NCBI GenBank assembly: GCA_003132665.1
Contig: PKYN01000016.1
Span: 1-64,000, forward strand
DNA length: 64,000 bases
Direction: 5' to 3'
Origin: Actinomycetota bacterium
GTDB taxonomy: Bacteria > Actinomycetota > Thermoleophilia > Gaiellales > Gaiellaceae
In this document: positions 34,301-40,348 of the stretch, piece after piece
Position numbering within the stretch: the first letter of the stretch is position 1
How the letters are laid out: every line of letters begins with the position of its first letter
Notes under the pieces: model-generated
Told to the model about the DNA's origin: nothing
Database searches by the model: none
The model's input: the letters and a program-made list of their open reading frames with translations, nothing else
Made by a program: the position numbers and the translations under genes

Positions 34301-35505
34301 TTGAACTCGGCGTAGGCGACGACGAGGTTGCCGTTCGAGTCCCACGCCGGGTGCTCGGCGACGAAGCCTCCGTACTGCCGGGTCGGGTTGGCCACAGGCT
34401 GGCCGGGCAGCTCGGTGAACGTGCTGCCGCCGTCGTTCGTAATGTAGAGCGACTTGTACGGACGCTGCTGCAGCGGGTCGACCGCCACGGTGGGCGGAGT
34501 CGTGCTGGTGGCGCCGATGGTGCCGACGACGATCCGGGTGGAATTGCCACTCGCGTCGACCGGACTATTCGGGTCGATCGTCACGAACGTCGGGTGGAAG
34601 TCAACGGGGGTACCTGTGGCGCCCGTGACACGGGCGAAGGTCTGACCCGCGTCGGAGCTCTTCCACAGGCCGGCCGACTGACTTGCGTAGTAGACGATGT
34701 TGTTGTTCTTCGGGTCGATCGCCAGCCGCGGACCCGTGCTGCGGTTGCTCCCGTCGTTGCCGTTCATGGAGATGCTCGGCTCCGGGAACCGCTGCCAATT
34801 GGCGCCGTAGTCGTCCGACCGGTAGATGGCGGCGTTGGTAGCGCTACTGCCGGCTGCCATGTACACGCGACCGGGCTGAACCGGGTCGGGCATGATGCCC
34901 GTGACGAAGGTCTCGCCGTCGCCCGGGCCGTTGGGACTGGTCGCGCTGTAGGCCGAGCTGGAGGAGGTGGCCTCATCGGTGAGCGCGACCCAGTAGTCGC
35001 GGCTGAAGTCGTAGCGGTAGGCGCCACCCATGTCGGTCATCGCGTACAGGACGTTGGGCTCGATCTTCGAGAACACCTCGCCCGTCACGTAGCCGCTACC
35101 GCCGACCTTGGCGGAGCTCCAGTTGTAGCCGTTCTCTGTCTTGGATACGACGTGCACGGCAAAGGTCTGCGTGGCTTCGGCATAGCCGGCCTCCGCAGCG
35201 GTCACCTCGACGTACATCGTGCCGGCTTTTTCCGGGGTGATGACCAGGCTGTCACCGTCGGCGACGACCTTGGCCTTATCGGTGCTGCTCGTCCTGATCG
35301 CGATAGTCGCGTCCCCAGGGTCGACCGTCAGTGGAACGGTGGTCGGCGTGGTCGTAACAGTCCCGGGGTAAATCGCCAGGGTCTGATCCGGAATGGACGC
35401 AAGGCTGATCGGCGGAACGCCGGCACCAAGGCCGGCCGGGACAGAAGGCAGCAGCAACACCGCTGCAGCAACCGCCAGGCCTAAGAGCAAGTACAAACGC
35501 TTCAT
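31375..35505 (-). CDS. Large secreted GH74-type glycoside hydrolase with collagen-like and C-terminal domains
   Basis: A 1376-residue exported protein: signal peptide (MKRLYLLLGLAVAAAVLLL), an Ig-like N-terminal domain, then two beta-propeller regions typical of GH74 (xyloglucanase family) with the hallmark YVTGEVFSKIEPNVLYAMTD followed by MGGAYRYD, and repeated propeller motifs such as SEDGGKTF and SDDYGANWQRF. After about residue 1010 come Ig-like domains, a collagen-like GATGPAGATGPAG tract and a C-terminal domain shared with the gene at 25660. GH74 enzymes cleave xyloglucan; activity here is untested. The ATG at 35505 has AAGGAGGA upstream. An operator-like site and a TetR gene lie divergently. 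Confidence 0.85.
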   Translation of the reverse strand: MKRLYLLLGLAVAAAVLLLPSVPAGLGAGVPPISLASIPDQTLAIYPGTVTTTPTTVPLTVDPGDATIAIRTSSTDKAKVVADGDSLVITPEKAGTMYVEVTAAEAGYAEATQTFAVHVVSKTENGYNWSSAKVGGSGYVTGEVFSKIEPNVLYAMTDMGGAYRYDFSRDYWVALTDEATSSSSAYSATSPNGPGDGETFVTGIMPDPVQPGRVYMAAGSSATNAAIYRSDDYGANWQRFPEPSISMNGNDGSNRSTGPRLAIDPKNNNIVYYASQSAGLWKSSDAGQTFARVTGATGTPVDFHPTFVTIDPNSPVDASGNSTRIVVGTIGATSTTPPTVAVDPLQQRPYKSLYITNDGGSTFTELPGQPVANPTRQYGGFVAEHPAWDSNGNLVVAYAEFNLNNFGQVGSNSNFAQDGRVYRFDVNAGTSENITPQNVYTKQYPDLTPAQIASGQVMQRGGIGGISVDPERPGVMVASSFHRHQDFSEEVVWYTNDYGAHWKVIHSEVVGKMDYRGVGYVDKNNGWGSAVHWAFDIQINPYDSNMALFNTGNGVWMTKNLEVADQPITKDNQVVWGFWDDGIEQTAVLSLMSPTHTDDYLISTLGDWGVMSWGKDYTVSPKNSQVNTESPVQQVKYLDPAFDANGNPRYDLDFYNNVQKQVKPGYYERWINGANMDYAGLKQNVMVSTPSGNYQNTNMSAGVISFDEGKTATPLAAPSNATEPTAQSSSGWISISADAKTVVWEVGNTRITSTYYADVSQGPDSAVVGSDSTRPVAVSEIRQVVKNGDRTAWTPSTFYSATGTLVTSGSVNIYSDKFNPDVFYAFTGTTMYVSEDGGKTFHAQTVGGVGIPGGKVQIDVYKTRSIWLAPNTTAGGLVHVTYDTSTGTWTSAKVSPGTTSTFQWVGEGLGVGDNSVPALYAAGVISDNSVSPAAAAYFGQYRSLDGGATWKRINDNKHQFGLLSALSGDSKVFGRVYIGSNGLGIRVGEVNWSTDTGSTDSSVIPADVTATSSASSAHTQYSDGVPDLTVTGTVGDEAGASLTANAVGLPAGLSLATASTSDEGTFPGTQRWKVSGTTTAAPGSYPVTVTVSDPGGSNSETSFTVNVAQEDARATYVGATVVPTFSPKISVATVTLATTVQDVSVTSDAAGDTTSGDIRNATVTFVNRDKNEPLCTASFGPTSGDNSSKATATCTIGVDVGTADDFSFTVGTVIGGYYSRDSGADNTVVTVVRATGSAGATGPAGATGPAGATGPAGATGPAGATGPAGPTGATGATGAAGTNGTASPAVKTQTRPQTKIAKATISAINRTAKFWFSGSGGKGKLSFQCKLDNGKYKSCRSSKTYKSLKSGKHVFQVRAKAGAKFDLTPAKKSFRI
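31705..31794 (-). repeat. 18-bp tandem repeat encoding collagen-like GATGPA units
   Basis: Four perfect copies of GGGGCCGGTAGCACCAGC (31723-31794, plus-strand reading) and one variant copy encode GATGPA repeats in the GH74 protein. The lack of silent changes points to recent expansion. Confidence 0.85.
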
Positions 35506-35629
35506 CTCATCAATCCTCCTTATGGGAACCGCATATCTCAAAACCACAGTTACAATCGTTGCAATCAGTTCGCTCGACTCGGATCGGCCAGAAAGGGGCG
35601 CTTTCCGCAGCGCCACTATATAGCAATTA

Positions 35630-35650
35630 CGATACGGGTCCGCCTCGTAA
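35630..35650. promoter_or_regulatory. TetR operator-like site C
   Basis: CGATACGGGTCCGCCTCGT lies in the divergent region between the GH74 gene and TetR paralogue 2, about 20 bases before the TetR start. Confidence 0.6.
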
Positions 35651-35670
35651 CGAAAGTTACACTCACGCCA

Positions 35671-36285
35671 ATGCCGCCGCCTATCAAGAAATGTTCCGGA
35701 AGACCGCGAAACGCGGAGATCGACAGCGCCGTACTCGAAGCGACGAGCAAGCTACTTGCCGAGCAGGGTTACGCGACTATGGGCATCGAGATGATTGCCC
35801 GCCGCGCAGGAGTTGGGAAGGCGGCCATCTACCGGCGCTGGAGTTCGAAGGAGGAGTTAGTCGTCGAGCTGCTCTCGCACACCGCGCCCGCTATCGAGCC
35901 GGTGCCCGATCTCGGCGATACGCGCACCGAGCTGCTGCGAGCGGTCAGCGAGACAATCGAGAACTTCACGCGGAGGTCGACCGGCGGCATCATCCAAGGG
36001 CTTGCGGCCGAGTTGTCGCGCAACCCGAGGCTCAGTCGCCTCGTGCGCGAGCGCTGGATCGGTCCTCGCCGCGACAAGCTCGGGACGGTGCTCGAGCGCG
36101 GCATCGCCCGTGGCGACCTACGTGCGGATACGGACGTGGAGATCGCACACAATCTCCTCATTGGGCCGGCCTACCACCGCCTTATTCTCGGAGGCAAGCG
36201 GTTCGACAAGCAGTTCGCCGAGCGGGTAGTCGATGCGTTTCTGCACGGCGCAGGCGCCAAGGAAAGCTCGCCGCGTAGCCGATGA
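35671..36285 (+). CDS. TetR-family regulator (paralogue 2)
   Basis: A 204-residue TetR protein, nearly collinear with the one at 13635: the HTH (IEMIARRAGVGKAAIYRRWS), the segment SHTAPAIEPVPDLGDTRTEL, TGGIIQGLAAELSRNPRLSR and VLERGIARGDLRADTD are shared with few changes. The ATG at 35671 is well placed. It is divergent from the GH74 gene, with site C between, so it may regulate that hydrolase and itself. Downstream, site D is conserved as in the first locus, but the exporter gene that follows in that locus is missing here, which suggests a truncated duplication. Confidence 0.9.
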   Translation: MPPPIKKCSGRPRNAEIDSAVLEATSKLLAEQGYATMGIEMIARRAGVGKAAIYRRWSSKEELVVELLSHTAPAIEPVPDLGDTRTELLRAVSETIENFTRRSTGGIIQGLAAELSRNPRLSRLVRERWIGPRRDKLGTVLERGIARGDLRADTDVEIAHNLLIGPAYHRLILGGKRFDKQFAERVVDAFLHGAGAKESSPRSR

Positions 36286-36293
36286 ATTAGTTA

Positions 36294-36314
36294 CGATACG
36301 GTTTCGTCCGGGTA
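36294..36314. promoter_or_regulatory. TetR operator-like site D (no gene follows)
   Basis: CGATACGGTTTCGTCCGGGT lies nine bases after the TetR 2 stop, matching site B after TetR 1, including the flanking TAGTTA. No gene on the plus strand follows before the tRNA, so this looks like a relic of a duplicated regulator-exporter locus. Confidence 0.55.
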
Positions 36315-36440
36315 GGCTGTCACTCCTCCCTCCCTGGTGCGATCCTATTCGGGAAAAGAGTAATAGCGTTTTGCCCCTCAAGCGACCGGGCTACAGAAGG
36401 TGCTCCTGAGCAGCAACAACGTTGTGTTGATCACAACGGA

Positions 36441-36513
36441 TGGAGCCAGGCGGGTTCGAACCGCCGACCTTCTGGCTGCCAGCCAGACGCTCTCCCAACT
36501 GAGCTATGGCCCC
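36441..36513 (-). tRNA. tRNA-Ala (anticodon GGC)
   Basis: On the minus strand the 73-base cloverleaf starts GGGGCCATAGCTCAG, has the anticodon stem-loop TCTGG-CTGGCAG-CCAGA with anticodon GGC, and ends GGCGGTTCGAACCCGCC plus TGGCTCCA. The acceptor stem carries the G3-U70 wobble that identifies tRNA-Ala. CCA is not fully encoded. Its 3' end recurs at 25109 and, with one change, at 23605. Confidence 0.96.
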
Positions 36514-36567
36514 AGGGTAGGGGTTAATTGTAGCGTCGAAACGAGGGTGCTCGTATAGCCTAGATTC

Positions 36568-36930
36568 GTGGAGGAAGAGCGGAGGTCGTTGCGGGATCGG
36601 CTACAGGCGAAGCGCGAGCGTCACCGCGAGCGGCGACTTGTTGTGCGGATCGTTTTCGCGGCCACCGGTCTCGTCGTGCTGATCGGAGGCCTGGCGATGC
36701 TCGTTCTTCCCGGCCCCGGAATGCTCACGGTCGCGATCGGGCTGAGCATGCTCGCGCTGGAGTTCGCCTGGGCAGAGCGTTTGCTCGCGAAGGCGCTCGA
36801 CCGACTCGAGCGGATTCGCCCCAGAGAGCGCTCGCCGCTGGTGCGGATCCTTCTGGTCGCGATGACCGTGCTCGGCGTATTGAGCCTAGTTGCGGGGATT
36901 CTGGCCGCGCTGTTTTTCGGCCTGGCCTAG
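36568..36930 (+). CDS. Small membrane protein with PGPG motif (TMPGW-like)
   Basis: A 120-residue protein with a basic N-terminal helix (RRSLRDRLQAKRERHRERR), a paired hydrophobic region containing LPGPGMLTVAIGLSMLALEF, and a C-terminal transmembrane helix. It fits the family of putative transmembrane proteins with a PGPGW-type turn, in which a conserved Pro-Gly-Pro-Gly sits between two membrane segments. Function unknown. It starts at GTG next to the tRNA and is convergent with rsfS. Confidence 0.75.
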   Translation: MEEERRSLRDRLQAKRERHRERRLVVRIVFAATGLVVLIGGLAMLVLPGPGMLTVAIGLSMLALEFAWAERLLAKALDRLERIRPRERSPLVRILLVAMTVLGVLSLVAGILAALFFGLA

Positions 36931-36949
36931 GAGGCGCGATCGGGTCCGG

Positions 36950-37312
36950 CTAACCCGTTGCGGCTTTTGTCAGCTCGACCTGGGGTACGTCGCCCCAGAG
37001 ATCCTCGAGGGCGTAGAAGCTACGCGTCTCCGGCGCGAAGACGTGTAGGACGACATCGAGGTAGTCGACGATGATCCAGCTGCCTTCGCGCTCACCGTCG
37101 ATGGAGCGAGGCACGATCTTCTCGCGCTTCATGCCGGCGTGCACCTCGTCGGAGATCGACTTGGTCTGGCGCGGGTTTCCACCCGAGCAGATGACGAAGT
37201 AGTCGGTGAAATCGCAGACCGAGCGCATGTCGAGTACGACGATGTCTTCGGCCAGCTTCTCGGCCGCCAGGGCGGCTATGCGGCGTGCTTGCTCGAGCGG
37301 AGTCAGTGAGAT
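36950..37312 (-). CDS. rsfS: Ribosome silencing factor with apparent ATC start
   Basis: RsfS binds L14 on the large subunit and blocks subunit joining in starvation. The 120-residue product has the family core AEDIVVLDMRSVCDFTDYFVICSG, then SWIIVDYLDVVLHVFAPETRSFYALEDLWGD. The track starts at an internal ATG (37228) and loses about 28 conserved residues. Upstream the frame runs through LTPLEQARRIAALAAEKLAED, the normal N-terminus, back to a TGA at 37316-37318, and contains no ATG, GTG or TTG. AAGGA lies seven bases before ATC (37310-37312), the best-placed start; CTG at 37306 is the alternative. Confidence 0.9.
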   Translation of the reverse strand: MSLTPLEQARRIAALAAEKLAEDIVVLDMRSVCDFTDYFVICSGGNPRQTKSISDEVHAGMKREKIVPRSIDGEREGSWIIVDYLDVVLHVFAPETRSFYALEDLWGDVPQVELTKAATG

Positions 37313-37522
37313 ACGTCAGTCCTTGGTTGCCTTCCCTTCAAGTGTAGCCGGGGACGGCGCCGACGCAGCCTGATCGGCTCGAGAGCGGCACCAACGCTTC
37401 CTTTCGAACCGGAGCGGGAACTCCGGGCGTGAAACGGTATCGATTAGTTCCACTCACGAATGTGCCGGCTGTGTGCCAACCCGGAGCACATTGGACAAAC
37501 TGCTCTCGACTTCCGCGCGATA

Positions 37523-38107
37523 TCAGTCTCGGTAGAGACCAAGCCGATCTATCTCGGTGGCGACCGGACGCGGAACGAGATCGTCGATCGGCAGCCCGTC
37601 GTGAGCGTGGGCGCGTATCTCCTGCGAGGAGACGGCGTGGGCGGGGATCTGGAAAAAGGAAACGCGCTCCGGCCGCTCGAGCGCGGCCAGTACCCGCTGC
37701 AGATCCTCGTCGGGATAGCCGGGACGGTTTGCAACGGCAAGCGTTGCCAGCTTGAGCAACCGGTCGGGCTCGCGCCAGCTCAAAAAGCCCGCGAACTGAT
37801 CGGCGCCGACGAGAAGAGTCAGATCGTTGTATCGCTCGCGCAGGCGATGAAGCGTGTCGATCGTGTAGTGAGGCCCGTCCGGCGCCAGCTCGAGTCGCGA
37901 GATCTCGACCTGGGGAATACCTGCGAAGGCGAGCTCGGCCAGGCGGACGCGAATCTCGGCCGGTGTGGCCACGTCTTTGTGCGGCGGATCGCCGGCCGGC
38001 ACAACGAGAAGGCGTTCGAAGCCGAAATGCTCGAGCGCGGCGCGAACGAGGGCGACGTGACCGAGATGGGGTGGATCGAAGGCGCTTCCGAAGACGGCAA
38101 TGGTCAC
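37523..38107 (-). CDS. nadD: Nicotinate-nucleotide adenylyltransferase
   Basis: Transfers AMP to nicotinate mononucleotide in NAD synthesis. The 194-residue protein shows the nucleotidyltransferase motif FGSAFDPPHLGHVALV (HxGH), then VVPAGDPPHKD, LLVGADQFAGFLSWRE and the C-terminal IPAHAVSSQEIRAHA containing the SSxxIR motif. Its start overlaps the obgE stop by four bases (ATGA), so the two are coupled. About 210 bases separate its end from rsfS, with no gene seen there. Confidence 0.95.
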   Translation of the reverse strand: MTIAVFGSAFDPPHLGHVALVRAALEHFGFERLLVVPAGDPPHKDVATPAEIRVRLAELAFAGIPQVEISRLELAPDGPHYTIDTLHRLRERYNDLTLLVGADQFAGFLSWREPDRLLKLATLAVANRPGYPDEDLQRVLAALERPERVSFFQIPAHAVSSQEIRAHAHDGLPIDDLVPRPVATEIDRLGLYRD

Positions 38108-39345
38108 ATCTTCTCCTCTCTTCCAGCGATCTCGATCACCGAGTCGCTGCGCGCACCGGCCTCGGCGAGCGCCTCCCGCAGCTCCTCGTCGTCCGACACG
38201 TCACCCACGACGCGGAAGCCGCGATCGGTGCGGTAGATGCGGAAGGAATGCCTGCGGCGCGAGCGCGGCCGGTAGACGAGGAAATCGACCAGACCCTGGG
38301 CTTGGAGCTCGTCGGCGGCGCGCGGCTCGGCGCGCGGCGGACACAAGCGGAAGAGCGCCCGCTTCAACTCGTCCACCCCCTCCCCCGTCGCGCAGGAAAG
38401 CTCGATGACCTGCGCGATCCGCTCGTCTTGGAGCGAGAACTGCGGCGGCGTTCCGAGATCGACCTTGTTCAGCACGACGACCTGAGCGCGCTCGTCGAGG
38501 CCGGCGCCGTAGGCGGCGAGCTCGGCGTCGATCAGGCGGAAGCGCTCGAGCGGACCCGTTTCTGAGCTGTCGATCACGTGGATGAGGAGTTGCGCGCGCT
38601 CGAGGTGGGCGAGGAACTCGTGTCCGAGCCCGAGCCCCTCGCTGGCGCCCTCGATCAGCCCGGGCACATCGGCGACCGTCAGCTGGCGTCCGTCCGGCCC
38701 GTCGACCGTGCCGATCACCGGCGCGAGCGTGGTGAACGGGTAGTCCGCCACCTTGGGCTTGGCGTTCGAGATGCGGCGCAAAAGCGAAGACTTACCGGCG
38801 TTCGGAAGCCCGGCCAGGGCGGCGTCCACGACCAGCTTCAGGCGCAGCTCGAACCAGCCTCCCTCGCCCGGCTCGCCGGTCTCGGCGAAACGAGGCGTGC
38901 GCCTGACCGGGGTTGCGAAGTGGCGGTTTCCCCTTCCACCGCGACCGCCGCGGGCGACGACGACACGGGCCCCGACGCTGGCGAGATCGGCCACGAGCTG
39001 GCCGTTCTCGTCGTGAATCTGCGTTCCAATCGGCAGGTGCAACTCGACCGAATCACCGTCGGCGCCATGCTTGTTACGACCCTTCCCGGGCTCGCCGCGA
39101 CCGGCCTTGAACTCGTGCCGCGAGCGCAGCTTGGAAAGATCGCGCAACTCGGGATCGGCGATCAGGATCACGTCGCCGCCGTCGCCGCCGTCGCCGCCGT
39201 CGGGCCCGCCTTTGGGCACGTATTTCTCGCGCCGGAAAGAGAGGCTGCCGTCGCCACCCCGCCCGGCCAGTACGTAAACGCGGGCCTGGTCGTGAAAGGG
39301 AGACTCGCGGGTTGCGTGCTCGCCTTTGTTAGCGCCCGGGCTCAT
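38104..39345 (-). CDS. obgE: GTPase Obg/CgtA
   Basis: Ribosome-assembly and stress-associated GTPase. Over 413 residues: the Gly-rich Obg fold (GRGGDGSLSFRREKYVPKGGPDGG and GRGGRGNRHFATP), the G domain with P-loop GLPNAGKSSLLRR, G3 DVPGLIEGASEG and G4 NKVD, and a C-terminal OCT domain (DFLVYRPRSRRRHSFRIYRT). A full OCT tail is typical of Gram-positive and actinobacterial Obg. The standard rplU-rpmA-obgE order is preserved. The start has no strong ribosome site, and a slightly later start is possible. Confidence 0.95.
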   Translation of the reverse strand: MSPGANKGEHATRESPFHDQARVYVLAGRGGDGSLSFRREKYVPKGGPDGGDGGDGGDVILIADPELRDLSKLRSRHEFKAGRGEPGKGRNKHGADGDSVELHLPIGTQIHDENGQLVADLASVGARVVVARGGRGGRGNRHFATPVRRTPRFAETGEPGEGGWFELRLKLVVDAALAGLPNAGKSSLLRRISNAKPKVADYPFTTLAPVIGTVDGPDGRQLTVADVPGLIEGASEGLGLGHEFLAHLERAQLLIHVIDSSETGPLERFRLIDAELAAYGAGLDERAQVVVLNKVDLGTPPQFSLQDERIAQVIELSCATGEGVDELKRALFRLCPPRAEPRAADELQAQGLVDFLVYRPRSRRRHSFRIYRTDRGFRVVGDVSDDEELREALAEAGARSDSVIEIAGREEKM

Positions 39346-39420
39346 GTCTAGAGCCTATCCCGTAAGGAAGGCACGCATCAGGCGCGGGAATCCAGAGGAA
39401 TGGAAGAGCCGCGGACTCGC

Positions 39421-39678
39421 CTAGGAGTCGCTGGAATCGACCGAGATGGTGCGGCGCTTGCCCGAGCGATGGAAACCGACGAAGCCCTCGCGCTTGGCGA
39501 AGATCGTGTCGTCGCGCCCGAGACCGACGCCGGGGCCCGGATGGAATCTGGTGCCGCGCTGGCGCACGATGATCATCCCGGCCTTGACCTTCTGGCCGGC
39601 GAAGATCTTGACACCGAGCCGCTTGGAATTCGAATCGCGACCGTTTCTGGAGGAACCGAGACCTTTTTTATGTGCCAT
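39421..39678 (-). CDS. rpmA: 50S ribosomal protein L27
   Basis: An 85-residue L27. The product begins [20 protein letters not shown], with the N-terminal Ala-His-Lys-Lys reaching the peptidyl-transferase centre; there is no cleavable prefix of the Firmicutes type. The core [23 protein letters not shown] is standard. It sits two bases after rplU and upstream of obgE in the usual order. Confidence 0.97.
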   Translation of the reverse strand: MAHKKGLGSSRNGRDSNSKRLGVKIFAGQKVKAGMIIVRQRGTRFHPGPGVGLGRDDTIFAKREGFVGFHRSGKRRTISVDSSDS

Positions 39679-39680
39679 AA

Positions 39681-40277
39681 CTAGCTCTCTGCCTTCTTGC
39701 GCGGCGCCGCTTTCTTGGCAGCCGGCTTCTTCGCCGTCTCAACTTTAGCCTTCGCGGGCGCCTTGGCTGCGGTCTTCTTGGTCGCGGCCGGCTTTTTGGC
39801 CGCGGGCTTCGCCGTCGCCGGCTTGGCCGCTACAGCCTTGGCTGCCGGTTTGGCTGCGGCCTTCGCAGGCGGCTTGGGCTCGACCTCAGGCTCGATCGCG
39901 GCGGGCTTGACGGCCTTCGGCTTCGCTGCAGCAGGCGCTTCAGCGACGGTTTCGGACTTGCCGGCTCTAGCTGCCTTGCCCGTGCCGATCGCCTCGATCT
40001 GAATCTGTGAGAGCTGAGCGCGAAAGCCGGTATGGCGCCGGTAACCCTTCTTGGGCTTGTACTTGGCGATGCGGATCTTCTCGCCGAGCGTGTGCTTGAG
40101 GATGCGCGCGCTGACCGCGCCTGCGCTCGGTTTCAGGTCGAGCGTGCCGGCATCGACGAGTAGGACATCCGGCTGGAAAACGGCGCCCTCATCTTGCGCA
40201 AGCCGATCTACGAGCAAATGCTCGCCCTCGTGAACGACGTACTGTTTTCCGCCGACTGCAATTACTGCGTATGCCAT
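39681..40277 (-). CDS. rplU: 50S ribosomal protein L21 with long Lys/Ala-rich tail
   Basis: The first ~102 residues are a normal L21 ([40 protein letters not shown]). A further ~95 residues form a tail of Lys, Ala and Pro in short repeats such as [10 protein letters not shown] and [12 protein letters not shown], with a few acidic residues (AIEPEVEPK). Total length is 198 against the usual ~103. The tail resembles histone-H1-like and other Lys/Ala tails in high-GC actinobacteria and is probably disordered. It may bind rRNA outside the fold. It is followed two bases later by rpmA. Confidence 0.96.
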   Translation of the reverse strand: MAYAVIAVGGKQYVVHEGEHLLVDRLAQDEGAVFQPDVLLVDAGTLDLKPSAGAVSARILKHTLGEKIRIAKYKPKKGYRRHTGFRAQLSQIQIEAIGTGKAARAGKSETVAEAPAAAKPKAVKPAAIEPEVEPKPPAKAAAKPAAKAVAAKPATAKPAAKKPAATKKTAAKAPAKAKVETAKKPAAKKAAPRKKAES

Positions 40278-40297
40278 CTCGTCCCTCGACGCTCAAA

Positions 40298-40317
40298 TCG
40301 CGGGCATTCGCCCGCGA
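40298..40317 (-). terminator. Hairpin between RNase E/G and rplU
   Basis: TCGCGGGC and GCCCGCGA pair around an ATTC loop in the 71-base gap. It could end the RNase E/G transcript or belong to the rplU leader; no T-run helps decide. Confidence 0.45.
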
Positions 40318-40348
40318 ACCGGGGCGCATACTAGCAAGAGCAGCCTGC

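Noticed and set aside
32452-35484. 1010-aa plus-strand ORF opposite the GH74 gene
   Set aside because: Its composition (Arg/Val/His/Asp-rich with no domain) is the usual mirror of a high-GC gene. The opposite strand has a signal peptide, ribosome site and GH74 motifs.
37409-37426. Hairpin CCGGAG/CTCCGG between rsfS and nadD
   Set aside because: Only six base pairs and no T-run; expected by chance in GC-rich DNA.
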